A stretch of DNA of 64,000 bases from an uncultured Saprospiraceae bacterium (GTDB taxonomy: Bacteria; Bacteroidota; Bacteroidia; Chitinophagales; Saprospiraceae), in the NCBI GenBank assembly GCA_937926205.1, contig CALEYL010000017.1:62001-126000 (forward strand), read 5' to 3'. Position 1 is the stretch's first letter. Each line of letters opens with the position of its first letter. The translations under genes were made by a program, and so were the position numbers. Below the pieces are notes generated by a model. That model saw nothing but the letters and a program-made list of their open reading frames with translations, was not told the origin of the DNA and made no database searches. Below are positions 17,352 through 26,804 of this stretch, piece by piece.

Positions 17352-19844
17352 ATGTGGACCAACTACCTGAAAATTGCGCTTCGGAATTTCCGGCGCCAAA
17401 CCTTTTTCTCCCTGATCAACATAACCGGGCTGGGCGTCGGACTGGCAGCTTGTTGGCTAATCGGGTTGTTTGTGGTGCACGAACAAAGCTATGATCGCTT
17501 TTTACCAGACGCCGACCGCATTTGCGCAGTAGCGTTCGACCTGAAAATGGGCGATATGGAAGGCCGGACCACCAATACGCCACCGCCCCTCGGGCCACGA
17601 CTTGCTGCCGATTATCCTGATATTGAACTGGCAGCCCGCAGTTTCGACCTTGGTGATGTGGTGGTACGGCGCGAGCAGGCAGGACATGCGCCCCTGGTCT
17701 TTACCGAAAACACAGCGATGGCAGTGGATACTGCTTATCTCGAATTGTTTGGATTTCCGATGGTCGAAGGGGATGCAACCAGCGCTTTAGATGCGCCGGG
17801 CAGTCTCGTGCTAAGCGAAACGGCTGCCGAAAAGTATTTTGGCAAAGCCACTGCCTTAGGCCAGCCGCTCTTGCTCAACGACCGCATTTTTAAAGTCACG
17901 GGCATCGTCAAAAACCTGCCATCGACTTCTACGGTGCAGTTTGATTTTTTGCTGCCGATGGCCAATTTCAGGGTGGTGGAAAATTTTGCCTGGAGCTGGA
18001 TCTGGTTGCAGGTGGATACCTGGGTAAAATTGCGCAAAACACCGGAAACTGGTGATATTGCTGCACTGGAAAGCAAATTCCCCGCGATGGTGCGCGCTTA
18101 TGCCCCCGCGGCATATGAACGCATCGGCCAGAATTTATTGGACAACCTCAAAAAAGGCGACCGGCTGGATGTTCGCTTATTGCCGTTGCGGTCGCTGCAC
18201 CTCGATGCCGGAGAATTGGCTTCCCGACTCACCACGCTGGGCGATCGGCAGCAGGTGCGCATTTTCAGCATCGTAGGCGCCCTGATTCTGTTGCTGGCCT
18301 GTGTAAATTTCATGAACCTCTCTACAGCCCGTTCCATGCGACGGGCACGGGAAGTCGGGGTGCGAAAAGCCCTCGGTTCACAGCGCAGCGCCTTGGCCGG
18401 GCAGTTCCTTACGGAAGCCCTGATGTATGGTGTGGCAGCCATGGTTTTTGCCGGTATTTTCGCGGGCTTGTCCCTACCCTGTTTCAATCAATTGACCGAA
18501 CTGGAGCTGGCTGCTTCCGACCTGTTTTCATCGCAGGTTTTGGCGCTTATCGCTGCATTGCCTTTGCTGGCCGGCCTGACCGGTGGTCTTTATCCTGCTT
18601 TGTATCTGTCAAAATTCAAAACAACCGATATTTTCAAATCGGCTTCGGGGACTTCCAAAGGCGGACATGCCGGTATCCGCAGCGGTCTGGTGGTCTTCCA
18701 GTTTGCGGTTTCCATCGCGCTGATGTTTGGATCCTTTGTGGTGTACCGCCAGCTCGAATTTGCCCGCAACCAATCACCGGGCTTGCAGCGCGAGCATGTG
18801 CTCATGTTGCCGGGCGCCAGACACTTGGAATCACCCCTTGCGCGGGAAAGCTTCAGGCAGCAACTGTTGCAATTGCCGGAAGCCGTTGCAGCCACCTGGT
18901 CGACTTTCCTGCCCTCAACCGGTAGTTTTGGCGATTATTATGAGCCGGAGATTGGACACGAGGCCCAAACTTCGCGCCAGCAATACGAGGCCAATGTGAC
19001 GCCTTTGCTGCTCAGTTCTTTTCTGACCGATGTCAATTTTGTCCCCACGCTTGGCATCGAAATCATCGCCGGTCGGAATTTTCAATCTACTTCGGGCGCA
19101 GATTCCTCGTCCGTCATTCTGAACGAATCGGCCGTAAAAGCCTTTGGCTGGACTGATCCCATTGGAAAATGGATGCGCTATCCGGGCAACGAAAACCAGC
19201 GTTTTCAGGTAGTTGGCGTCATGCGCGACTTTCACATGGGTTCCGTTAAAAACCTGATCGAGCCCACGGCTTTATTCCACGAAACTTCAAAAACCTACCA
19301 GACCTGGGGTTCCTACATTGCTGTCCGGCTAAAAGCAGGCGCCGAAAAAGAAGCCATCGCTAAAGCAGGCGCCTTGTGGAAAGCAGCTGTTCCGGGTGCT
19401 CCTTTTGAATACGATTTTCTCGACGCTTCTTTTGCACGACTTTACCGGGAAGAAGCCAAAACAAGCGCTGTTCTGGGTGTTTTTACCGGACTCGCACTTT
19501 TCATCGGCTGTCTGGGTTTGTTTGCGCTGGCCACTTTCATGGCAGAACAGCGCACCAAAGAGATTGGTATCCGAAAGGTGCTTGGCGCTTCCGTAGCCGG
19601 GATTACAGGACTGTTGGCCAAAGATTTTTTGAAACTGGTTTTGATTGCCATTGCCATAGCCACGCCGGTTGCCTGGTACTTCATGCAAGACTGGCTGGCG
19701 GATTTTGCTTATCGGATTGAATTGCAGTGGTGGATGGTTGCCCTTGCCGGCGGCATTGCTGTTGTGATTGCTTTTTTGACGGTGAGTTTTCAGAGTGTGA
19801 AAGCGGCGCTGACAAATCCGGTGAAGAGTTTGAGAAGTGAATAA
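17352..19844 (+). CDS. FtsX/MacB-like ABC permease 3
   Basis: 830 aa, the longest of the clustered array. Eight TM helices with two periplasmic domains; coupling motifs AREVGVRKALGS and TKEIGIRKVLGAS; C-terminal block AGITGLLAKDFLKLVL then WLADFAYRIELQWWM and tail NPVKSLRSE. It begins MWTNYLKIALRNFRRQ, giving a secure start. Only 57 bp separate it from permease 4, so both probably share the sigma-54 promoter at 17301. The periplasmic regions differ strongly from those of permeases 1 and 2 while the last ~130 residues are nearly the same, suggesting different ligands coupled to a common motor interface. Confidence 0.92.
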   Translation: MWTNYLKIALRNFRRQTFFSLINITGLGVGLAACWLIGLFVVHEQSYDRFLPDADRICAVAFDLKMGDMEGRTTNTPPPLGPRLAADYPDIELAARSFDLGDVVVRREQAGHAPLVFTENTAMAVDTAYLELFGFPMVEGDATSALDAPGSLVLSETAAEKYFGKATALGQPLLLNDRIFKVTGIVKNLPSTSTVQFDFLLPMANFRVVENFAWSWIWLQVDTWVKLRKTPETGDIAALESKFPAMVRAYAPAAYERIGQNLLDNLKKGDRLDVRLLPLRSLHLDAGELASRLTTLGDRQQVRIFSIVGALILLLACVNFMNLSTARSMRRAREVGVRKALGSQRSALAGQFLTEALMYGVAAMVFAGIFAGLSLPCFNQLTELELAASDLFSSQVLALIAALPLLAGLTGGLYPALYLSKFKTTDIFKSASGTSKGGHAGIRSGLVVFQFAVSIALMFGSFVVYRQLEFARNQSPGLQREHVLMLPGARHLESPLARESFRQQLLQLPEAVAATWSTFLPSTGSFGDYYEPEIGHEAQTSRQQYEANVTPLLLSSFLTDVNFVPTLGIEIIAGRNFQSTSGADSSSVILNESAVKAFGWTDPIGKWMRYPGNENQRFQVVGVMRDFHMGSVKNLIEPTALFHETSKTYQTWGSYIAVRLKAGAEKEAIAKAGALWKAAVPGAPFEYDFLDASFARLYREEAKTSAVLGVFTGLALFIGCLGLFALATFMAEQRTKEIGIRKVLGASVAGITGLLAKDFLKLVLIAIAIATPVAWYFMQDWLADFAYRIELQWWMVALAGGIAVVIAFLTVSFQSVKAALTNPVKSLRSE

Positions 19845-19901
19845 GACACGAGGCAGAGCCACAAGTAAGCTATTTTAATCAAAAGAAACCTAAACTGAGT
19901 C

Positions 19902-22301
19902 ATGTATCTCCATCATATAAAACTTGCATTCCGAAGCCTCTGGCGCAACCGCTTGTATGCCTTTCTGAATTTGGCCGGATTGGCTATTGGTATGGCTGCA
20001 ACGATGCTGGTCGTACTTTGGGTACAAAATGAACTCCGTTTCGATGCCTACCACAGCCGTGCAGCGCAGCTGTGGCGCATCAAAACCGACATAAAAATCA
20101 ATGATTCAGAGACCTGGAACTGGGGTAGTACCCCTTTGAAAATCAAAGAACTGTGCGATCAAACTCCAGGGATCGCTGCCACAGTACAAATGATGATTCC
20201 CTTTGGTCAAAAAGCCATCCTGCACCGTGGGGTTAATTTATTCGAAGAAGAAAAATTTGCCTACGTCGAGCCTGCCTGGTTTAGTCTGTTCGACTATGAA
20301 TTTGTGGAAGGCAGTGCAGCCGGTTTTGGGGAAAACCCGAATGGAATCCTCCTCACGGAAAGTCTGGCCCGTAAAATTTTTGGGATCCGCAGTGCACTTG
20401 GCGCCACCTTGCGCATGGACTCGGCTGAATACATGGTCCATGCCGTGCTGCGCGACCCGCGTCCGGAGTCCAGTTTTCGTCAAAACCTCCTTATCCCACT
20501 AGAAGCATGGCTCAACCTGGGAGACAACAGAACCAATGACAACAACTGGAACAATTTCAATTACAACACTTTTGTCGAGCTGCTCCCGAATGCTTCTCCG
20601 GAAAATATTGGCCGCCAGTTGACATCGCAACTGGTTGCTGCAAAAGCAGACTCGAATGTCGTGCTTCACCTTGGCGCCCTGACAGACCTCCATTTTGATC
20701 AAAGCATCAAAGGCGACGCTTTTGACAAAGGCAATCGCCGCACAGTAGCAACCTTCGGGGCGATCGGATTATTGATTTTGCTGATGGCGGCTATCAATTA
20801 CGTCAGCCTCACCACGGCCCGGGCTCAAACCCGCGCCCGCGAAGCCGGAGTTCGAAAAATGATCGGCGCTGGCCGGTGGCAGTTGTTCTGGCAGTTTTTG
20901 AGTGAGTCCGCCTTATTGTCCGCAGGCGCTGCGGGATTGGCGCTCGCTCTGGTGCAAACTACCCTGCCCTGGTTTTCTGAACTCGCCGGGCGAATTTTCA
21001 TCTTACCCTGGGAAAGTCCCTTACTCTGGCTATTAACAGCGGGCACACTAGTCGGAACGATCCTACTTGCAGGCATTTATCCAGCTATTCTGATGGCGGG
21101 ATTCCAACCCCTTAAGACCTTGCGCGGTTCCGGTAAAGCAGGAGCTTACCGCTCAGTTTTCCGGCAAAGTCTGGTCGTTGCCCAATTCTCCATAACTGTG
21201 GCGCTGCTGATTTGCACCATTGTTATCGGGCAACAGCGGACTTATATTCAAAACAAAGAAATCGGATACGATCGTGCCCATATCTTTACTTTTTCCATCG
21301 GCTGGCGGCAATTTCATACACTTGGCGCCGAACGCGGACAAAAACTTTTAGAGACTTTTAAACAAACATTGAGCCAATCGGCAGCAGTGGCCGGAGTTAG
21401 CTGCGCCAACGATTCGCCTGTACACATCAAAAATACCCACAGCGGTTCGGTGAAATTCGACGGTCTCCCGGAAGACGCCGTGCCTACCATTTCACAACTC
21501 AATGCAGATGAAGACTTTGCAAAGCTTTTTGGTATAAAAATCGCAGAAGGCCGATGGTTTAATCCGGATTTAAAAACCGATGAAAATCATGTCATCCTCA
21601 ACGAAACGGCAGCCCGAAAACTTGGTCTGCCCCAACCCTGGCTTGGTCAGCGCTTTGGTTTGCACGGTCGTGAGGGGCAGGTGATTGGAGTGATCCGCGA
21701 CTTCCACTTTCTTCCCATGCATGAAGCCATTATGCCTCTGGTGATTTTTAATGCCCCGGGCTGGCGGGGTAATTTTTTTGTTAAAACCCAACCCGGTCAA
21801 AGTAAAGCAGCGCTGGCGGCAGCAGAAACTGTCTGGAAGCAATGGTTTCCCGACAGCCCTTTTGCCTATTCATTTCTCGATGAAGATTTCAACCAATTGT
21901 ACCGCACGGAGCAGCAAACCAGTGTGCTGTTCAATCTATTCGCAGGCATTACCATTCTCATAGCCTGCCTCGGATTATTTGGGCTGGCGACGTTTGTTGC
22001 CACACAACGCACCAAAGAAATTGGCATCCGCAAGGTACTGGGAGCTTCTGTAGCAGGCATCAGCGGGCTTTTAACCAAAGACTTCCTGAAGCTGGTAGGC
22101 ATTGCCATTTTCCTGGCGACCCCAGTGGCCTATTATGCCATGCAGCAATGGCTGGCTGATTTTGCCTACCGGATCGAACTGGAATGGTGGATGTTTGCCC
22201 TTGCAGGCGTTGTTGCCGTTGTGATTGCATTTTTTACGGTGAGTGTTCAAAGCGTGAGAGCCGCGCTGGCGAATCCGGTGAAGAGTTTGAGGAGTGAGTA
22301 G
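19902..22301 (+). CDS. FtsX/MacB-like ABC permease 4
   Basis: 799 aa, eight-TM duplicated FtsX protein beginning MYLHHIKLAFRSLWRN. Coupling motifs are AREAGVRKMIGAG (slightly off the usual EVGVRK) and TKEIGIRKVLGAS. The C-terminal block AGISGLLTKDFLKLVG keeps the array pattern. It follows permease 3 by 57 bp with a degenerate copy of the post-permease repeat between them. It precedes permease 5 by 87 bp. Likely the second gene of a sigma-54 operon. Confidence 0.92.
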   Translation: MYLHHIKLAFRSLWRNRLYAFLNLAGLAIGMAATMLVVLWVQNELRFDAYHSRAAQLWRIKTDIKINDSETWNWGSTPLKIKELCDQTPGIAATVQMMIPFGQKAILHRGVNLFEEEKFAYVEPAWFSLFDYEFVEGSAAGFGENPNGILLTESLARKIFGIRSALGATLRMDSAEYMVHAVLRDPRPESSFRQNLLIPLEAWLNLGDNRTNDNNWNNFNYNTFVELLPNASPENIGRQLTSQLVAAKADSNVVLHLGALTDLHFDQSIKGDAFDKGNRRTVATFGAIGLLILLMAAINYVSLTTARAQTRAREAGVRKMIGAGRWQLFWQFLSESALLSAGAAGLALALVQTTLPWFSELAGRIFILPWESPLLWLLTAGTLVGTILLAGIYPAILMAGFQPLKTLRGSGKAGAYRSVFRQSLVVAQFSITVALLICTIVIGQQRTYIQNKEIGYDRAHIFTFSIGWRQFHTLGAERGQKLLETFKQTLSQSAAVAGVSCANDSPVHIKNTHSGSVKFDGLPEDAVPTISQLNADEDFAKLFGIKIAEGRWFNPDLKTDENHVILNETAARKLGLPQPWLGQRFGLHGREGQVIGVIRDFHFLPMHEAIMPLVIFNAPGWRGNFFVKTQPGQSKAALAAAETVWKQWFPDSPFAYSFLDEDFNQLYRTEQQTSVLFNLFAGITILIACLGLFGLATFVATQRTKEIGIRKVLGASVAGISGLLTKDFLKLVGIAIFLATPVAYYAMQQWLADFAYRIELEWWMFALAGVVAVVIAFFTVSVQSVRAALANPVKSLRSE

Positions 22302-22305
22302 ACAC

Positions 22306-22348
22306 GAGGCTGAAGCCTCTTAAATAACAGGCATGAGGCCAAAGCCTC
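22306..22348. repeat. Two REP-like palindromes after permease 4
   Basis: GAGGC-TGAA-GCCTC at 22306-22319 and GAGGC-CAAA-GCCTC at 22335-22348, tandem copies of the element that follows permease 1. Both lie in the 87-bp gap before permease 5. Confidence 0.7.
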
Positions 22349-22388
22349 GCGCCGCGAAGGAAGATTAAAGCATAAAAAAAGATACCTT

Positions 22389-24755
22389 ATGTTTAAAAGC
22401 TTCTTAAAACTTGCTTTTCGCAACCTGCGAAAAAACAGCCTTTATGCGACTTTGAATATTGGCGGACTGGCAGTCGGACTGGCAGGAAGCGTGCTTGTGC
22501 TGATCTGGGCCAACTGGGAATGGAGTTTCAACCGCTTCCACAGCAATCTGGAGCACATTCACATTATGATGCAAAACCAGACGCAGGGTGGAATAACCTA
22601 TACCTTCCAGGCAATGCCCGGCCCTTTGGCAGCAGGACTGCGCGCTGATTTTCCGGAAATCGAATATGCATCGAGAACCTCCTGGCAGGGCAATTATTTG
22701 GTCAGTGTGGGCGAAAAAAGCATCCACGAACGGGGTTTGTACGTTGAACCGGATTTTTTTAAAATTTTCCATTTCCCCGTCCTCGCAGGCGACCCTGTAG
22801 CTGCCCTTCGCGAAACAGGTTCCATCATCATCACCGGGCGAACGGCCCGGAAGTTTTTTGGCAATGAGGATGCGCTGGGTAAAACCATCCGCTTAGAAAA
22901 TGAGCGCGATTTGAAAGTGTCCGCCATTTTAGCCGATCTCCCCGAAAACAGCACCCTGCGTTTCGACCTCATTATGCCATTCAAAATCATAGAGCAAGCC
23001 AATATTGACGAGATCAACACGTCCTGGGGTAACAACTCCTGGCAAACCTGGGTTACCCTAAACCCAAAGACCAATCTGAGTGCGCTCAATGCCAAGCTGG
23101 AAAATTACATTCAGACAAAAAACCCTGAAGCGGCAGCGCATGCATTTGCCTATCCGCTTGCCGATTTACACCTTTATGGAAAGTTTAAAGAGGGGAAACC
23201 CAATGGCGGACGCATTCAGGTTTTGTCACTGTTGGGCATCATCGGGTTATTTGTTCTGGTCATTGCCTGCATCAATTTCATGAACCTTGCTACAGCCCGA
23301 AGCAGTGTTCGGGCCCGCGAGGTTGGCGTCCGGAAAACTGTTGGCGCTAAACGCAGTTTACTCATCGGACAGTTTTTGACAGAAGCAATGCTGATGACTT
23401 TTATAGCGCTCTGCATCAGTGTTTTGGGTGTAAAAATGATCCTGCCAACTTTCAATCGGGTAACTGACAAGGCGCTTTCGCTCGATTTCAGCAACTGGCA
23501 AATCTGGTCGTCCATACTTGCTTTGGGATTGGTGACAGGGCTGGCAGCGGGCACTTATCCTGCATTTTTTCTTAGCCGTTTCGATCCTGCGCGAATTTTG
23601 CGCGGCAAGATGGTCTCGGGGCAGAACTCCGGCGGCCTGCTTCGAAAGGGCCTGGTAACTTTTCAGTTTTTGATATCCATCCTGCTGATCATCACCACTT
23701 TTGTCATCCACCGCCAGCTCGACCACCTCAACAACAGACCTCTTGGCTACGATGCCGAAAACCTGATTTCCATACCCGTACGCGGTGAAATGGGCCTTCA
23801 ATATGAAGCCTTTAAACACGAACTCCGGCAAATTCCGGGCGTCAAATCGGTCTCAAACGGCACGCATGATATGGTTAATTTCGGAAGCAATACTTCCGGA
23901 ATTGAATGGCCCGGCAAAACAGCGGAGCAGGATTTTCTGATTTCCGTGTCCAACGCCGGCTTTGATTACACCAAAACTGCTGGTATGGAAATTGTAGAAG
24001 GTCGCGACTTTTCTCCTGAATTTGGTTCAGACTCGATGAGTTGTCTGGTCAATGAAACGGCTGTGCGCATGATGGGGCTTAAGCCACCGGTTGTCGGAAC
24101 GGTACTGCGTTACGACACCACCCGTACCATCGTCGGGGTCGTTAAAGATTTCGTTTACAATGACGGATCGGCTTCGGTGTCGCCATTAATGATTGCCTGT
24201 GCACCTAAGTCGGGGCTAAACTACTTTTTCATTCGTTTTGACAACGACGGGCAATGGCAAAAGCACCTCGCTCAAATCGAAACAGTCTCTCAAAAAATAT
24301 TCCCCGATCAACCTTTCGAATTCCGTTTTGTAAAAGACGACTACCAGCGAGGCTTTGAAGGCATCCGCTCCACCGGCCAAATGGCCAATATTTTTAGTGG
24401 ATTGGCGATCTTCATTTCCTGCCTCGGGTTGTTCGGTTTGTCGGCATTTTTTGCAGAAAAACGGTCCAAAGAAATTGGCATACGCAAGGTTTTGGGCGCC
24501 AGTGTAAGCAGTTTGTGGTTTTTCTTCTCCAAAGACTTTTTCAAACCCGTATTGCTGGCCTTCCTTTTGGCGTTGGCGCCGGCCATATGGGCGATGGATA
24601 AATTGCTCTCGAGTTTTGATTACCACATCGAACTTACGTGGCAAATTTTTGCTTTGGCTGGACTCGCAGCGGTCGGGGTAGCAGCTTTTACGGTCAGTTT
24701 TCATTCCATCCGGGCCGCGCTGGCGAATCCGGTGAAGAGTTTGAGGAGTGAATAA
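22389..24755 (+). CDS. FtsX/MacB-like ABC permease 5
   Basis: 788 aa, eight-TM FtsX-type permease. First coupling motif AREVGVRKTVGAK, second SKEIGIRKVLGAS. Unlike permeases 1-4 and 6, the segment after the second motif reads VSSLWFFFSKDFFKPV in place of AGITGLLAKDFL, and the LADFAYRI motif is replaced by LSSFDYHIEL. The terminal NPVKSLRSE and its DNA are nevertheless the same as in permease 4. It is thus a more distant paralogue that has kept, or been converted to, the array 3' end. Probably cotranscribed with permeases 3 and 4. Confidence 0.92.
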   Translation: MFKSFLKLAFRNLRKNSLYATLNIGGLAVGLAGSVLVLIWANWEWSFNRFHSNLEHIHIMMQNQTQGGITYTFQAMPGPLAAGLRADFPEIEYASRTSWQGNYLVSVGEKSIHERGLYVEPDFFKIFHFPVLAGDPVAALRETGSIIITGRTARKFFGNEDALGKTIRLENERDLKVSAILADLPENSTLRFDLIMPFKIIEQANIDEINTSWGNNSWQTWVTLNPKTNLSALNAKLENYIQTKNPEAAAHAFAYPLADLHLYGKFKEGKPNGGRIQVLSLLGIIGLFVLVIACINFMNLATARSSVRAREVGVRKTVGAKRSLLIGQFLTEAMLMTFIALCISVLGVKMILPTFNRVTDKALSLDFSNWQIWSSILALGLVTGLAAGTYPAFFLSRFDPARILRGKMVSGQNSGGLLRKGLVTFQFLISILLIITTFVIHRQLDHLNNRPLGYDAENLISIPVRGEMGLQYEAFKHELRQIPGVKSVSNGTHDMVNFGSNTSGIEWPGKTAEQDFLISVSNAGFDYTKTAGMEIVEGRDFSPEFGSDSMSCLVNETAVRMMGLKPPVVGTVLRYDTTRTIVGVVKDFVYNDGSASVSPLMIACAPKSGLNYFFIRFDNDGQWQKHLAQIETVSQKIFPDQPFEFRFVKDDYQRGFEGIRSTGQMANIFSGLAIFISCLGLFGLSAFFAEKRSKEIGIRKVLGASVSSLWFFFSKDFFKPVLLAFLLALAPAIWAMDKLLSSFDYHIELTWQIFALAGLAAVGVAAFTVSFHSIRAALANPVKSLRSE

Positions 24756-24833
24756 GACACGAGGCCGGAACTTCGACTTGACTTCGACTACACTCAGTCG
24801 CCAGCTCAGTCGCCAGGCCTTGTGCCGGCAAAG
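24756..24833. repeat. Post-permease repeat with CTTCGACT/CTCAGTCG units
   Basis: After the stop of permease 5 the GACACGAGGC element runs into two CTTCGACT units and two CTCAGTCGCCAG units, then AGGCCTTGTGCCGG. Short CTTCGACT..CTCAGTCG repeats of this kind are scattered in many Bacteroidota genomes. A related degenerate unit lies at 13431. Confidence 0.6.
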
Positions 24834-24868
24834 GAAAGACTTGTATTATATTGCCTGATAAAAAGTAA

Positions 24869-26446
24869 ATGGATGCATTGAAAAAACTAAGCTGGGTTCA
24901 TTTGCTGGTGGGGGTTGTTGTGATAAAACTCCTGTTCCACCTATACCTCAACGGCATGTGGTCGTTTCACAGGGATGAGTTGCTATACCTGGCGCTGGGC
25001 AGGCATTTGGACTGGGGGTTCGCATCCGTGCCGCCTGCAATCGGCTTCTGGGGATGGATTGGCGGAGTCGTTTCCGGCGGATCAGTAGAAGCCGTACGCC
25101 TCATTGCCACCCTTTTTGGTACGGGTATCGTGGTGCTTACAGCGCTCATGGCCAAAGAATTACTACCGTCAAACGGGCAAAACAGCGGAAAATTTGCCAC
25201 CGTTCTGGTCGGCATTGCAGGACTGACAACCGGCGCTTACCTTCGCCCAAGCATGCTTTTTATGCCCGTCGTTTTTGATATTTTTTATTGGTCGCTGCTG
25301 TGTTTCCTTTATCTAAAATACCTCAATACTCAAAAATCGTCGTGGTTGCTCTGGTTTGGCGCGATTACAGGGCTGGGTTTGCTCAACAAATACACAGTCT
25401 TGATTTTTCTTTTTGCGATGTTGCCCGGTTTGCTCCTGACGCAGCAACGCCGCCTGTTTAGCGATAAAAAATTCTACCTCGCTGCCGGCCTTGCCCTTTT
25501 GATTGTTGCCCCCAACATTGCGTGGCAGGCAGCGCATCGGTTTCCGGTATTCCGGCACATGGGGGAGTTGGCAAGTTCCCAATTCGCGCATGTTTCTCTA
25601 AGCAGTTTTTTCAGCGATCAGTTGCGTTTCCATTTAGGAGCGCTGCCAGTCTGGCTGTTTGGGTTTTATTATCTGTGTTTTCGCAAAGAAGCTGCCGCCT
25701 GGCGGATTTTTGGCTGGATGTTTCTAACGGTATTGGCCGTGCTCCTCTTTTTTAGCGCAAAAAGTTATTATTCGCTTGGCGCCTATCCGGTTTTGATTGC
25801 AGCTGGCGCTGCCGGTTTAGAGCACCTGACAAAAAAGCGCGGCAAGTGGTTGCGCATAGCCCTGCCAGCATTGATGCTGGGCTTGGGCGCCTTTACCCTT
25901 CCGGCGTCCATGCCGCTTTTTCCTCCGGAAGCAGAGGCCCGATTTGTAAAAAATCTCACAAAAATTCCGGGGCTTCAGGGCATTTTGCGCTGGGAAGACG
26001 GCAATTATTACGCCCTGCCTCAGGATTTTGCCGACATGATCGGATGGGAAGAACTGGCAGATATGGTGGGTAAAACCTGGCAAGATATCCCGGATAAAAC
26101 CACTGCTGCTATTTACGCCGACAGCTATGGTCAGGCGGGTGCAATTGAGCATTTTGGCAAAAAATACGGCGTCCCGGAAGTGATGAGTTTTAGCGACAAC
26201 TACCGCTATTGGTTGCCCGACGCCTTGCCGGCAAATTTTCAGACCCTGATTTATGTCAACGACGAACTGGGTGACGATATGCCCGGCTTTTTCCGGAAAA
26301 TTGAAAAAATCGGAGAACTGAACATGCCTTTGTCGCGACAACACGGAGATCAGGTGTATTTATGTCAGGGCCCCTCCCCTGCGTTTTACGACCGCATCAA
26401 CACAGCGATTAAACAAGCAAAAAACGACGAAGATATAGAGGATTAG
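24869..26446 (+). CDS. Glycosyltransferase family 39-like integral membrane protein
   Basis: 525 aa with about ten TM helices in the first ~370 residues and a soluble C-terminal domain. The first periplasmic loop has FHRDELLYLALGRHLDWG, the acidic loop typical of PMT/ArnT-type (GT-C, PF13231) enzymes that use a polyprenyl-phosphate sugar donor. A role in glycosylating a lipid, polymer or protein on the outer face of the inner membrane is likely; acceptor unknown. It sits 113 bp after permease 5 and 33 bp before the small gene at 26480, so it may belong to the sigma-54 operon. That would link the permeases to envelope glycolipid remodelling (inference). Confidence 0.82.
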   Translation: MDALKKLSWVHLLVGVVVIKLLFHLYLNGMWSFHRDELLYLALGRHLDWGFASVPPAIGFWGWIGGVVSGGSVEAVRLIATLFGTGIVVLTALMAKELLPSNGQNSGKFATVLVGIAGLTTGAYLRPSMLFMPVVFDIFYWSLLCFLYLKYLNTQKSSWLLWFGAITGLGLLNKYTVLIFLFAMLPGLLLTQQRRLFSDKKFYLAAGLALLIVAPNIAWQAAHRFPVFRHMGELASSQFAHVSLSSFFSDQLRFHLGALPVWLFGFYYLCFRKEAAAWRIFGWMFLTVLAVLLFFSAKSYYSLGAYPVLIAAGAAGLEHLTKKRGKWLRIALPALMLGLGAFTLPASMPLFPPEAEARFVKNLTKIPGLQGILRWEDGNYYALPQDFADMIGWEELADMVGKTWQDIPDKTTAAIYADSYGQAGAIEHFGKKYGVPEVMSFSDNYRYWLPDALPANFQTLIYVNDELGDDMPGFFRKIEKIGELNMPLSRQHGDQVYLCQGPSPAFYDRINTAIKQAKNDEDIED

Positions 26447-26479
26447 TTCTTATTCTTTCAAGCTATAAAACCACACACT

Positions 26480-26776
26480 ATGGCTTACATTGCAATACCC
26501 ATCCCTTCTGTTCCCGGGAAACAGGACATTGAAATCGAAGTAACGATCAACGGCGAACGCCAGCAACTGCACTACCGCGTAGAATTGTTGCGCTGGTCGG
26601 ATTGCGCAGGCATTGAAGGCGATCGCGTCACCTGCATCCAGCATATGCTGAACGACTACGATCCGGACTGGAAACTGTACTACATCGGTGCGCCAAGCGA
26701 TGAATTTGTCCCCATTACATTTGTCAAAAAGGAAGACTGGGCCCTGCAACGCAGTCTGCTCCTGGCCGGCGTATAA
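26480..26776 (+). CDS. Hypothetical protein, 98 aa
   Basis: A small soluble acidic protein with no signal peptide, TM segment or family I recognise. It has a clean ATG start and codon use like its neighbours. It contains a paired-strand start (DIEIEVTINGERQQLHYRVE) and a Trp/Tyr-rich middle (DPDWKLYYIG). It is tightly placed between the GT39-like gene (33 bp) and permease 6 (28 bp), so it is probably part of that transcription unit. Confidence 0.65.
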   Translation: MAYIAIPIPSVPGKQDIEIEVTINGERQQLHYRVELLRWSDCAGIEGDRVTCIQHMLNDYDPDWKLYYIGAPSDEFVPITFVKKEDWALQRSLLLAGV

Positions 26777-26804
26777 ATCTGTCTATTTTCAAAATCACCC
26801 GAAC

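Noticed and set aside
17114..17494. 126-aa plus-strand frame before permease 3
   Set aside because: It runs through the C9 tract, UAS 3 and the sigma-54 promoter and overlaps the real permease start in another frame.
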